Part shown: positions 1 through 6,450 of the stretch, piece after piece
Numbering within the stretch: position 1 is the first letter of the stretch
How the letters are laid out: each line of letters starts with the position of its first letter
Assembly: GCF_010892395.1 (NCBI RefSeq)
Contig: NZ_JAACKB010000075.1
Location: 1-14,621, forward strand
Direction of reading: 5' to 3'
DNA from: Sulfurovum sp. bin170
GTDB taxonomy: Bacteria > Campylobacterota > Campylobacteria > Campylobacterales > Sulfurovaceae
DNA: 14,621 nucleotides
Made by a program: the position numbers and the translations under genes
The notes under the pieces: model-generated
Database searches by the model: none
What the model saw: the letters and a program-made list of their open reading frames with translations, nothing else
What the model was told of the DNA's origin: nothing

Positions 1-1
1 A

Positions 2-286
2 AGAAAATTCAATCTCAATATATCAGGAATTTTTGGAATGCTAGAAGTTGATGAGTCTGATAATGTAAAAGACTTATTAAATAATAAAAAAAAGTTATTA
101 AGAAAAAATATACCAAGTTGGGCAAAAAAAGCAGTTTTTTTTAGAGATAGAGGTACATGTACTTATTGTAAAAAAGATTTATCTGGAATAATCAATATTT
201 CTAACAATTATCATATTGACCATATTGTACCTTTGGCAAAATACGGATTTAACGATATTTCAAATGAATATGAAAAGTGGTACTAA
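2..286 (+). pseudogene. HNH endonuclease, C-terminally truncated; 5' end beyond window
   Basis: The reading frame is open to the left edge of the window, so the gene probably starts upstream; the first ATG inside is at 38. The visible part has a lysine-rich stretch, then SWAKKAVFFRDRGTCTYCKK (the CxxC zinc-binding start of an HNH domain) and YHIDHIVPLAKYG, the His/Asp-His catalytic core. In the family this is followed by an N-rich segment (NLQxLC-like) and a second CxxC pair. Here the frame changes to NEYEKWY and stops, so the second zinc pair and the final metal-binding His/Asn helix are missing. Family membership is clear from the motif. Loss of function is inferred from the missing half. 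It may be the relic of a phage or restriction-associated nuclease; nothing upstream can be seen to decide. Confidence 0.7.
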
Positions 287-350
287 TTAACTCATATGAA
301 AATTAAGTTTCAGAAATAATAAAATAAAATCAAATAAAAGGAGTAAGAAA

Positions 351-650
351 ATGTTACAATTACAAATTAATAGTCCTGAAATGCAAGATATTTTTGAGAC
401 AAAGTTTCACTCTAACCAAGAGAAGTTTATGGAGTTTATTGTCTCTTTTATTCAAGACAATAAAAGAGCTATAGATAACTATTTCCATAAAAGTAATAAA
501 CCAACTTTTAAATACAAAAAGTTAAACCCAATGGAGAACTACTATAAACTACCTGTTGAGGAGAGTGAAACAGAGATGACTAATCCATTTAAAGATGTTG
601 AAGATTCGGTTGCTTTTGCAAAAAAACTACGAGAGGATTCATATAGATGA
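351..650 (+). CDS. Putative antitoxin of a VapBC-type (PIN) toxin-antitoxin pair
   Basis: This is a 99-residue protein. I recognise it mainly by position: its TGA stop shares bases with the ATG of a VapC-like PIN gene (ATGA, 647-650), the usual arrangement in which the antitoxin gene comes first. The C-terminal part (NPFKDVEDSVAFAKKLRED) is acidic and then helical and basic, and resembles the toxin-wrapping tail of VapB-like antitoxins. The N-terminal half (about residues 1-50) would be the dimerising, DNA-binding part, but I cannot assign its fold. A good ribosome binding site, AGGAG at 339-343, lies 7 bases before the ATG. The gene appears complete although its toxin is broken, so it would be an orphan antitoxin. 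The function is inferred from context, not from a decisive motif. Confidence 0.55.
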   Translation: MLQLQINSPEMQDIFETKFHSNQEKFMEFIVSFIQDNKRAIDNYFHKSNKPTFKYKKLNPMENYYKLPVEESETEMTNPFKDVEDSVAFAKKLREDSYR

Positions 651-814
651 TACTCCTTGATACCAATATTTTGATAGAGTATATAAAGGGAAACAAATCG
701 CTTATTGAGCCTTATCATTTTGAAGAGCTGTTTATTAATGATATTGTTGTGATGGAACTCTATCAAGGTGCAAGAAGCAAGAGTGATTTAAATTTTATCA
801 AAAAACTCTTTTGA
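647..814 (+). pseudogene. VapC-type PIN-domain toxin, truncated after 55 residues
   Basis: The ATG at 647 overlaps the antitoxin stop by the ATGA junction. The protein begins MILLDTNILIEYIKGN, the typical first strand of a PIN ribonuclease with the first catalytic Asp (D5), and continues to VVMELYQGARSKSDLNFIKK with the conserved Glu (E37) of the second motif. A TGA then ends it at 55 residues, whereas VapC proteins usually run to about 125-140. The later Asp residues that complete the metal site are missing. Directly after the stop, in another frame, lies part of an unrelated AAA-ATPase-like gene. The truncation is therefore a deletion or recombination joint, not a point mutation. An active RNase is not expected from this fragment. 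Confidence 0.75.
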
Positions 815-1202
815 AGAGCTACTGGACGGAGTTGATTTAGATGAATTGAAAAAATGGTACAACGGTTATAACTTTTTGGGAGAGGGTGTCTATAATCCTT
901 TTGATATTTTACTCTTTTTCTCTAGGAATAAGATTTATAGTAACTATTGGTTTGAGACAGGTAATCCCTCATTTTTGATTGAAGTTTTAAAACAAAATAG
1001 ATATTTTATCTCTGATTTTGAAAATATTGAAATGGATGAATCCAATTTGGGAAATTTTGATATAGACCATATACAGTTAGAAACGCTTCTTTTTCAGACA
1101 GGGTATTTGACTATTAAAGAGGTAAGAACAAGATTTAATCAACGCGTGTATCATCTAACTTATCCCCATTTAGAAGTGAGAACACCCATCGCCTGTCCAT
1201 AA
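810..1202 (+). pseudogene. AAA-ATPase-like / PDDEXK-family protein, internal fragment
   Basis: The frame opens at a stop at 789-791 and shows family-like sequence from about 810 (FEELLDGVDLDELKKWYNGYNF), continuing through VYNPFDILLFF, YSNYWFETGNPSFLIEVLK and LETLLFQTGYLTIKEV. This is the middle of the family of roughly 500-residue proteins with an N-terminal AAA-ATPase-like domain and a C-terminal PDDEXK-type nuclease domain. The P-loop part before it and the nuclease part after it are absent. A TTG at 846 could formally start a 118-residue ORF, but no ribosome binding site supports it. Recognisable sequence ends near 1178 (YPHLEV); the remaining RTPIACP is simply the antisense of the hypF 3' end. 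I regard it as a dead fragment left by deletion on both sides. Confidence 0.7.
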
Positions 1203-3361
1203 GCAATCGCCCCATCATTACTCACAAAATCTTTTGGCAAAATCACATTAGGAATTTTATCCATAATCAATCGAAGCAAGACTCTGTTTTGAAATACTCC
1301 ACCACCGAGAACCAGAGGTAGATTATATTTTTGATACATGGCAACTATAATCTCAACAAGGGTATTGAAAAATTTTGATACGGCTCTGTTTCTGTCGCTC
1401 TCTTCTAATATCTGTATAACGATATTAGAAAAATCAATTTGCCCATCATCGAAGTAAAATCTATAATGGTCTCTGATATTTTCATTATAAAAACTCTCCA
1501 ATAGGAGTCCACTCTCTCCCTCGTAACTACAGACTTGCACTATATTTAAAAGAGAGGCTACAGCGTCAAATAGTCTTCCACAAGAGCTACTCCACGGTGC
1601 GTTTAATCCTTTTTGCCATGTGATATAGAGTGTTTTTAGTTCAATCAAAGAGAATGATTTAGTAACATCACTCTCTATATCAAAAACTTGTTCACCATAA
1701 ATTTCAAATAGAAAAGCAAGTGCCACTCTTCTGGGTTCTTTTATCGCTTTTTCGCCACCTAAGAGTCTGAAATATCTGAAATGTCCAACTCTCTTATACT
1801 CATGTTGGTCACAGATTAAAAACTCTCCACCCCAGAGATTGCCATCATCTCCATATCCTGTTCCATCAAAGCTGACTCCTAAAACTTTTGAAGTGATACG
1901 GTTTATCCCCATCGTTGCTAAGATATGGGCATGGTGGTGTTGTATTTGGATAAGTTGCAGGTTGTAATTTTTTGATTTTAAGACTTTTGCATATTGGGTT
2001 GATGCATAATGGGGATGTTTATCACAAACGATTATATCTGGCTCAAAGTTATAGATTCGTTTCAGTCTCTCTATCTGGGATTTAAAGTTTTGAACCGTTG
2101 AAAGCGAGTTCAAATCTCCAATATAGGGCGAGAGTATTACTCTGTTATCAATACAGATGGCTATGGTATTTTTTTGATTGGCTCCAAGAGTGAGTATTTT
2201 TCTGTCGGTTTTAAAGGGGAGTTGCAAATAGGTTGGTGCATATCCTCGTGCATTTCGTAAGATAAAAGTTGTCTCATGTTCTACAAACAATACCGAATCA
2301 TCACAACCATTGACGATGTCTCTATCGTGATCTAAAGCGTAATCCCAAATATTAGAGAGTTTCATAATCTCTTTATAAGTGGTACAGAGTGGTTCACCTG
2401 ATAAATTTGCACTGGTTGTCACCAATGGTCTATCTAACTTTTGTAATATCAATTCATGTATCGGGGTATAGGGTAAAAACAGACCAATTTGGTTTATCAA
2501 TGGAGCGATTAGAGTGCTAAGTGTTAAGTGGGGAGGATGAAGTTTTTTTAGTAGAACAATGGGTCGTCTATTTGAGGTTAGAAGTTGCTCTTCGGCTCTA
2601 TTGACCATTGCGATTTTTTTGACGATCGCCATATCTTTTACCATAATGGCAAAGGGTTTTGAGGGTCTCTGTTTTTTTGCTCTTAAGCGTTGAAGACTCT
2701 TTTCATTGGTAGCATCACAAACCAGATGATAACCACCAATCCCTTTTATCGCAACTATTTTCCCCTCTAGTATAAACTTGACCGTTTCATCAATGGAGTT
2801 GGAGAGTGTAGCCCCACAATCAAAACATCCAATGGGTTGTGCATGGTATCTTCTATCTTTTGGGTTATTATACTCATCTTGACATTTTTGACACATCTTA
2901 AACTTGCTCATGGAGGTCTTATCTCTATCATAAGGCAAGTTTTTAATGATACTAAATCGTGATCCACAGTTTACACAGCTTATAAATGGGTAGTGATATC
3001 GCCTGTTGTTTTTATCGTTTAACTCTTTTTGACACGCTTGGCACATGGCAATATCAACAGGAATTTGTAACGAGAGTTTGGTCTGTTTTTTACTTTTTTG
3101 TATGGTGAATTCACTAAAGCGTTCTCTCTCTTCTACTAACTTAAACTCAATAGACTCTATATGGCTTAGAGGAGGAGCAGTCTCTTTAATGGCTTCTATA
3201 AACTTCTTAAGTGACCCCTTGGTCGTATCTACCACAATCAAGACACCATACCCACTATTGGTGACATACCCTTTCAGACCAAAAGTCAAAGCAAGATTAT
3301 AAATATAGGGGCGAAATCCCACCCCTTGAACCATGCCTCTTATCTCAATATGAAACATCAC
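1160..3361 (-). CDS. hypF: Carbamoyltransferase HypF, [NiFe]-hydrogenase maturation
   Basis: HypF is a cytoplasmic enzyme that uses carbamoyl phosphate and ATP to make carbamoyl-adenylate and passes the carbamoyl group to the C-terminal cysteine of HypE, the source of the cyanide ligands. At 733 residues it has the full family length, with domains in the expected order. An acylphosphatase domain carries GMVQGVGFRPYIYNLA (9-24). Two double zinc fingers follow (C107/C110/C129/C132 and C157/C160/C179/C182). A YrdC-like nucleotide-binding domain begins near residue 195 (IKGIGGYHLVCDA, KPFAIMVKD). A Kae1-like carbamoyltransferase domain carries QHHHAHILA, VSFDGTGYGDDGNLWGGEF and LGGGVFQN (685-692). 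The start is ambiguous: GTG at 3361 overlaps the hypA stop by four bases, and an in-frame ATG follows at 3358. It is the last gene of the LOG-hypE-hypA-hypF operon. Its last few residues and stop appear to lie in a foreign fragment. Confidence 0.96.
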   Translation of the reverse strand: MMFHIEIRGMVQGVGFRPYIYNLALTFGLKGYVTNSGYGVLIVVDTTKGSLKKFIEAIKETAPPLSHIESIEFKLVEERERFSEFTIQKSKKQTKLSLQIPVDIAMCQACQKELNDKNNRRYHYPFISCVNCGSRFSIIKNLPYDRDKTSMSKFKMCQKCQDEYNNPKDRRYHAQPIGCFDCGATLSNSIDETVKFILEGKIVAIKGIGGYHLVCDATNEKSLQRLRAKKQRPSKPFAIMVKDMAIVKKIAMVNRAEEQLLTSNRRPIVLLKKLHPPHLTLSTLIAPLINQIGLFLPYTPIHELILQKLDRPLVTTSANLSGEPLCTTYKEIMKLSNIWDYALDHDRDIVNGCDDSVLFVEHETTFILRNARGYAPTYLQLPFKTDRKILTLGANQKNTIAICIDNRVILSPYIGDLNSLSTVQNFKSQIERLKRIYNFEPDIIVCDKHPHYASTQYAKVLKSKNYNLQLIQIQHHHAHILATMGINRITSKVLGVSFDGTGYGDDGNLWGGEFLICDQHEYKRVGHFRYFRLLGGEKAIKEPRRVALAFLFEIYGEQVFDIESDVTKSFSLIELKTLYITWQKGLNAPWSSSCGRLFDAVASLLNIVQVCSYEGESGLLLESFYNENIRDHYRFYFDDGQIDFSNIVIQILEESDRNRAVSKFFNTLVEIIVAMYQKYNLPLVLGGGVFQNRVLLRLIMDKIPNVILPKDFVSNDGAIAYGQAMGVLTSKWG

Positions 3362-3699
3362 TCCAGTTCCAACTGCATTAAAAACATCTCTTCACCATCG
3401 AGTACCTCTATATCCACGCCGTTACAGTTTGGACAGCAGTACTCATTTTTCTCTAGTTCGCTTTGACTGTTACAGCTGTTGCACTCTATCTTTACTTTTT
3501 GTATATTCATAACAAACGCACATCCATCACAAACGGTCTCCTCTTTGAAGAGTTCAAATGCACTCTCTAGCAGATAAGGTTCAACACCACTCACAACCCC
3601 AATTTTTATCACGACTTTGGTGACGCGTGTTGCACTATTTGTTTTGACATGCTCTTCACAACTCTCTATTAATGATTGGACGATGGAGTACTCATGCAT
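3358..3699 (-). CDS. hypA: Hydrogenase nickel-incorporation/zinc-binding protein HypA
   Basis: HypA brings nickel to the large subunit of [NiFe]-hydrogenase (in some Campylobacterota also to urease), usually with the GTPase HypB. The start is the ATG at 3699, giving the invariant MHE N-terminus (His2 and Glu3 bind nickel). A longer frame beginning at TTG 3705 would add two residues before MHE, which the family does not tolerate. The protein is 113 residues, the normal length. A zinc loop is formed by C73xxC76 and C89xxC92. The ATG shares its A with the TGA stop of hypE (TGATG), so the two are translationally coupled, and its own stop overlaps the hypF start. HypB is not in this window and is presumably encoded elsewhere. 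Confidence 0.95.
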   Translation of the reverse strand: MHEYSIVQSLIESCEEHVKTNSATRVTKVVIKIGVVSGVEPYLLESAFELFKEETVCDGCAFVMNIQKVKIECNSCNSQSELEKNEYCCPNCNGVDIEVLDGEEMFLMQLELE

Positions 3700-4700
3700 C
3701 AGCAAATCCGTGGCAAGAGTTCACCACTGGGCATATCGAGAAATCGTTGCGTACCCCATGCTGAATGTAAAATAACTTTTTTAGGATGTCGATTGGTTAC
3801 TCTACCAATGGTCGTTGCACTGTTATTAAATGCTTTTAATATCTCTAACGCTCTTGCTTCCTCCTCTTTTTTAAGAGCCAAAACAAAAGTTCCCTCATTG
3901 GCTAAACTGGTTGCGTCAAACCCAAGTATCTCACAAAATCCCATCACCACATCGCTGACAGGAATGGTCTTCTCCTCTACCTCTATACAGATATTGGACT
4001 GTTTTGCCCACTCATTGAGTACGGCACTAAGCCCTCCTCTGGTTGCATCTCTTAATGCCGTAATGGCTATATTTTCATCAAGCAGTTTTTTGACAATAGG
4101 GTAGAGTGAAGCACAATCACTTTCTAAATCACCACCAAGGTCAATCCCCTCACGAGAGGCAAATATGGTCGCTCCATGAGACCCAATATCTCGACTTACT
4201 ATTATAATGTCATTGGTTCTGATTTTATTTGAACTGATACCCTTTTTAACCACTTCTCCAATGCCCGTGGTATTGATAAATATCCTGTCCACACTCCCTT
4301 TTGGCACTACTTTGGTATCCCCACTGACGATAATAGCACCGTTTACCAGCAACTCTTTTCGCATTGATTCGACGATAACTTCAAGCTCCTCTATACTAAA
4401 ACCCTCTTCAAGTATAACACTACAGGTCAAATACTTAGGTTTTGCCCCCATCATGGCTAAGTCATTACAAGTCCCACAAATACTAAGTTTACCTATATCA
4501 CCCCCAGCAAAAAAGAGAGGAGTCACGGTAAAACTATCGGTGGAGAATGCCAACTTCCCCTCTTCTATAATGGCTGAATCTTCACTCTTGTTGAGTATCT
4601 CATTATCAAATGCTTTGTAAAAAATTTCTCTTATCAGTTCACTGTTCTCTTCTCCACCATTTCCGTGGGCTAGTTTTATTTTATCGGTTTTTTTCATCAT
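3699..4700 (-). CDS. hypE: Hydrogenase expression/formation protein HypE (thiocarboxamide dehydratase)
   Basis: HypE accepts the carbamoyl group from HypF on its C-terminal cysteine and dehydrates it with ATP to a thiocyanate, which is then passed to iron on the HypC-HypD complex. The 333-residue protein has the AIR-synthase/PurM-like fold signatures in order: LAHGNGGEENSELI near the N-terminus, FSTDSFTVTPLFFAGGDIGK, CGTCNDLAMMGAKP, VSGDTKVVPKG and ALRDATRGGLSAVLNEWA. It ends in the obligatory PRIC, with Cys333 as the carrier residue. The ATG at 4700 overlaps the TGA of the upstream LOG gene (ATGA), and a second ATG follows directly at 4697. The preceding ribosome binding site is weak (AAAGAG), which fits coupled translation from the upstream gene. 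No key residue is missing. Confidence 0.96.
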   Translation of the reverse strand: MMKKTDKIKLAHGNGGEENSELIREIFYKAFDNEILNKSEDSAIIEEGKLAFSTDSFTVTPLFFAGGDIGKLSICGTCNDLAMMGAKPKYLTCSVILEEGFSIEELEVIVESMRKELLVNGAIIVSGDTKVVPKGSVDRIFINTTGIGEVVKKGISSNKIRTNDIIIVSRDIGSHGATIFASREGIDLGGDLESDCASLYPIVKKLLDENIAITALRDATRGGLSAVLNEWAKQSNICIEVEEKTIPVSDVVMGFCEILGFDATSLANEGTFVLALKKEEEARALEILKAFNNSATTIGRVTNRHPKKVILHSAWGTQRFLDMPSGELLPRIC

Positions 4701-5335
4701 CTGCTCTTTTTAATATACTCAATCGCTTCATCAATACTATCAGTAATCAGATAAGATAACATATCTTGCTTATCTATATATTGATGTTTGAGCATCATTC
4801 TAAAAAAATCCTCCAAAGGTTCAAAAAAAGATTTTCCAAAAAGTATAATCGGAAAATTCCCCATCCTCTTGGTCTGAACCAAACATAAAGCTTCAGAGAG
4901 TTCATCCAGTGTTCCAAACCCCCCAGGCATTACAACAAAAGCAACTGAATATTTCAGAAAAGTAACTTTTCGTGCAAAAAAATATCTAAATTCTAGTGAA
5001 AGTTTGACAAAAGGATTAATTTTCTGTTCCATTGGAAGTCTGATATGCAATCCAACAGAGATGTCAGCACCCTTATTACCAGCCTCCATAATACCACCTC
5101 CACCACCCGTCATAATGGCATACCCCTCTTTGGAGAGCGTGGTCGATAGCTCACAAGCTATCTTATAATATTTATCATCCGTGGGTGTTCTCGCACTTCC
5201 AAAAATAGATACAGCAGGAGGAAGTGTACTTAGTTCATCATACGCATCTGTAAAATCTCCAATAATTTTAAACAGTCGCCAGACATCTTTATCTTTGTTT
5301 TTATTGTCTAAAAATTCTTTCTCTAGGTCTTTCAT
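4697..5335 (-). CDS. LOG-family (TIGR00730-type) Rossmann-fold nucleoside monophosphate hydrolase-like protein
   Basis: The LOG family ('Lonely guy', formerly annotated as lysine decarboxylase) contains enzymes that cleave nucleoside 5'-monophosphates into base and ribose 5-phosphate, including cytokinin-activating ones. The bacterial physiological substrate is often unknown. Visible signatures are VSIFGSAR, MTGGGGGIMEAGNKGA, the RK pair in FFARKVTFL, and the family signature PGGFGTLDE (about 137-146). At about 213 residues it is normal for the longer bacterial type with an N-terminal helical extension. ATG at 5335 is preferred because AGGA lies about 8 bases upstream; a GTG at 5338 gives one residue more. 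It is the first gene of the operon with hypE, hypA and hypF, and its stop overlaps the hypE ATG. No known role in hydrogenase maturation explains that position. Confidence 0.88.
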   Translation of the reverse strand: MKDLEKEFLDNKNKDKDVWRLFKIIGDFTDAYDELSTLPPAVSIFGSARTPTDDKYYKIACELSTTLSKEGYAIMTGGGGGIMEAGNKGADISVGLHIRLPMEQKINPFVKLSLEFRYFFARKVTFLKYSVAFVVMPGGFGTLDELSEALCLVQTKRMGNFPIILFGKSFFEPLEDFFRMMLKHQYIDKQDMLSYLITDSIDEAIEYIKKSR

Positions 5336-5376
5336 CACTCTCTTCCTTGTATATCAATCCATTTTAAAAGCTAAAT

Positions 5377-5382
5377 AGTATA
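5377..5382 (-). promoter_or_regulatory. Possible -10 box for the LOG-hypE-hypA-hypF operon
   Basis: On the minus strand the hexamer TATACT lies about 42 bases upstream of the LOG start, in the 121-base divergent gap with the phosphofructokinase gene. No convincing -35 box is seen, which is common in Campylobacterota. This is a weak call, supported mainly by the need for a promoter in this gap. Confidence 0.35.
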
Positions 5383-5427
5383 CATCAACAAAACTTGAAT
5401 TTAAGTGATTTCTATCTTACTGTTTAG

Positions 5428-5433
5428 TATAAT
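5428..5433 (+). promoter_or_regulatory. -10 box of the 6-phosphofructokinase gene
   Basis: A perfect TATAAT lies 26 bases upstream of the ATG at 5460, preceded by T-rich sequence (TTTCTATCTTACTGTTTAG) and no clear -35 box, the form typical of Campylobacterota vegetative promoters. The transcript would carry a short leader with TAGGAG (5448-5453) placed 6 bases before the start codon. Confidence 0.6.
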
Positions 5434-5459
5434 TTAACAATTAAAAATAGGAGTTCAAT

Positions 5460-6422
5460 ATGGGTTCAATCGCAATAATGTGTTCAGGTGGAGACAGCTC
5501 TGGAATGAATCCTGCCATTAAAAAGTTTGTTGAGTACGCCCTTGATAAAAACTTGACACCCTATTTTATTTTTGATGGACTTGAAGGTTTAATTGATGGA
5601 GATATTAGAAAAGCAGATTATAAAGATGTGACTGGAATCATCCATCTAGGTGGAACGATGATTCGCACATCAAGGTCAAAAAGATTTTATGAGTTTTCCA
5701 ATAGAGAGATAGCCTATCGTAATTTACAAAAAAATAGTATTGATAAACTTATCGTCTTGGGTGGTGATGGAAGTTTCAAAGCGATGGATATTTTCTCTAA
5801 AGAGTTCAACATCTCTTTTATCGGAATCCCCTCAACCATCGACAACAACATCAATGGAACGGACTACTGCCTTGGTGTTGATACGGCACTCAATGTCATT
5901 AGAACTGCCTTAGATGAGATTCGAGACACCGCTTTGTCTTTCAAAAGAGCATTTGTGGTTGAGACCATGGGAGCAGATTGTGGATACTTAGCACTCATAT
6001 CAGCCCTAACCAGTGGTGCAGAAATTTGTATCATTCCTGAGATAAGATATGATTTAGAGGCATTGCAAAAAAAGATAAGCGAAGAGATGAAAGAGGGTAG
6101 AACAAATATTTTAGCCGTAGTTGCTGAGGGTACAAACGATACTGATAAGATAAAAGAGTGGATAGAGAGAGATTTAAAACTAGAAGTACGAGAGCTGATA
6201 CTAGGTCACATACAAAGAGGAGGAAGCCCTAGCGTATATGATAGACTAATGGCATTTGAATTTATATCCTATGCTATAGATAGATTGATGCAAGATAGTG
6301 TTAATGAGATAATTGTTTATAGGGATGCTAAGTTTGAATTTTTAGAAGTTAATGAAGTTGTCAAAGATAGACATAGGATTAATGATAAGCTTTTGGATTT
6401 GGTGGTGAGGTTGAGTAAGTAG
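5460..6422 (+). CDS. pfkA: 6-phosphofructokinase (PfkA family)
   Basis: PfkA phosphorylates fructose 6-phosphate to fructose 1,6-bisphosphate in glycolysis. At 320 residues it has the size of the single-domain bacterial enzyme. Motifs in order: GGDSSGMNP (10-18), GGTMIRTSR (64-72), GGDGS (101-105), IPSTIDNN (123-130), R163, METMG-like ETMGADCG (168-175), VAEGTND and LGHIQRGGSP. The catalytic base equivalent to E. coli Asp127 is present (D128), as are the fructose 6-phosphate-binding Arg/His residues. Gly at the GGDGS position argues for ATP rather than pyrophosphate as donor. Two positions depart from the usual enzyme: the TIDND motif reads TIDNN (N130), and the residue before TIDN is Ser where ATP enzymes usually have Gly and pyrophosphate enzymes Lys. 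It sits alone on the plus strand between the two halves of the hyp cluster. Confidence 0.92.
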   Translation: MGSIAIMCSGGDSSGMNPAIKKFVEYALDKNLTPYFIFDGLEGLIDGDIRKADYKDVTGIIHLGGTMIRTSRSKRFYEFSNREIAYRNLQKNSIDKLIVLGGDGSFKAMDIFSKEFNISFIGIPSTIDNNINGTDYCLGVDTALNVIRTALDEIRDTALSFKRAFVVETMGADCGYLALISALTSGAEICIIPEIRYDLEALQKKISEEMKEGRTNILAVVAEGTNDTDKIKEWIERDLKLEVRELILGHIQRGGSPSVYDRLMAFEFISYAIDRLMQDSVNEIIVYRDAKFEFLEVNEVVKDRHRINDKLLDLVVRLSK

Positions 6423-6442
6423 GGTGCGATTGCCATCGCACC
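6423..6442. terminator. Hairpin between convergent pfkA and hypD, probable bidirectional terminator
   Basis: A perfect 8-bp stem, GGTGCGAT (6423-6430) with ATCGCACC (6435-6442) and a 4-base loop, starts one base after the pfkA stop and ends 8 bases before the hypD stop on the other strand. Only short T runs follow on either side, so strength is uncertain. Its position between two converging genes supports the call. Confidence 0.7.
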
Positions 6443-6450
6443 ATTTAGAG

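Noticed and set aside
255..286. The end of the broken HNH frame (EYEKWY) resembles the DELKKWYNGY start of the AAA-like fragment near 846, hinting at a second copy.
   Set aside because: Only about six residues and some 13 bases agree in lysine-rich, AT-rich DNA, and a stop follows at once. Too short to support a duplication.
542..766. Minus-strand open frame opposite the antitoxin and toxin genes.
   Set aside because: It is antisense to the better supported ATGA-coupled pair and has no recognisable motif or ribosome binding site.
3700..3705. Upstream TTG start for HypA, giving MLMHE.
   Set aside because: HypA needs MHE at its N-terminus for nickel binding, and the ATG at 3699 gives exactly that.
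3676..4620. Long plus-strand open frames opposite hypE.
   Set aside because: They are low-complexity, Ser/Leu-rich mirror frames of hypE, which has complete family motifs on the other strand.
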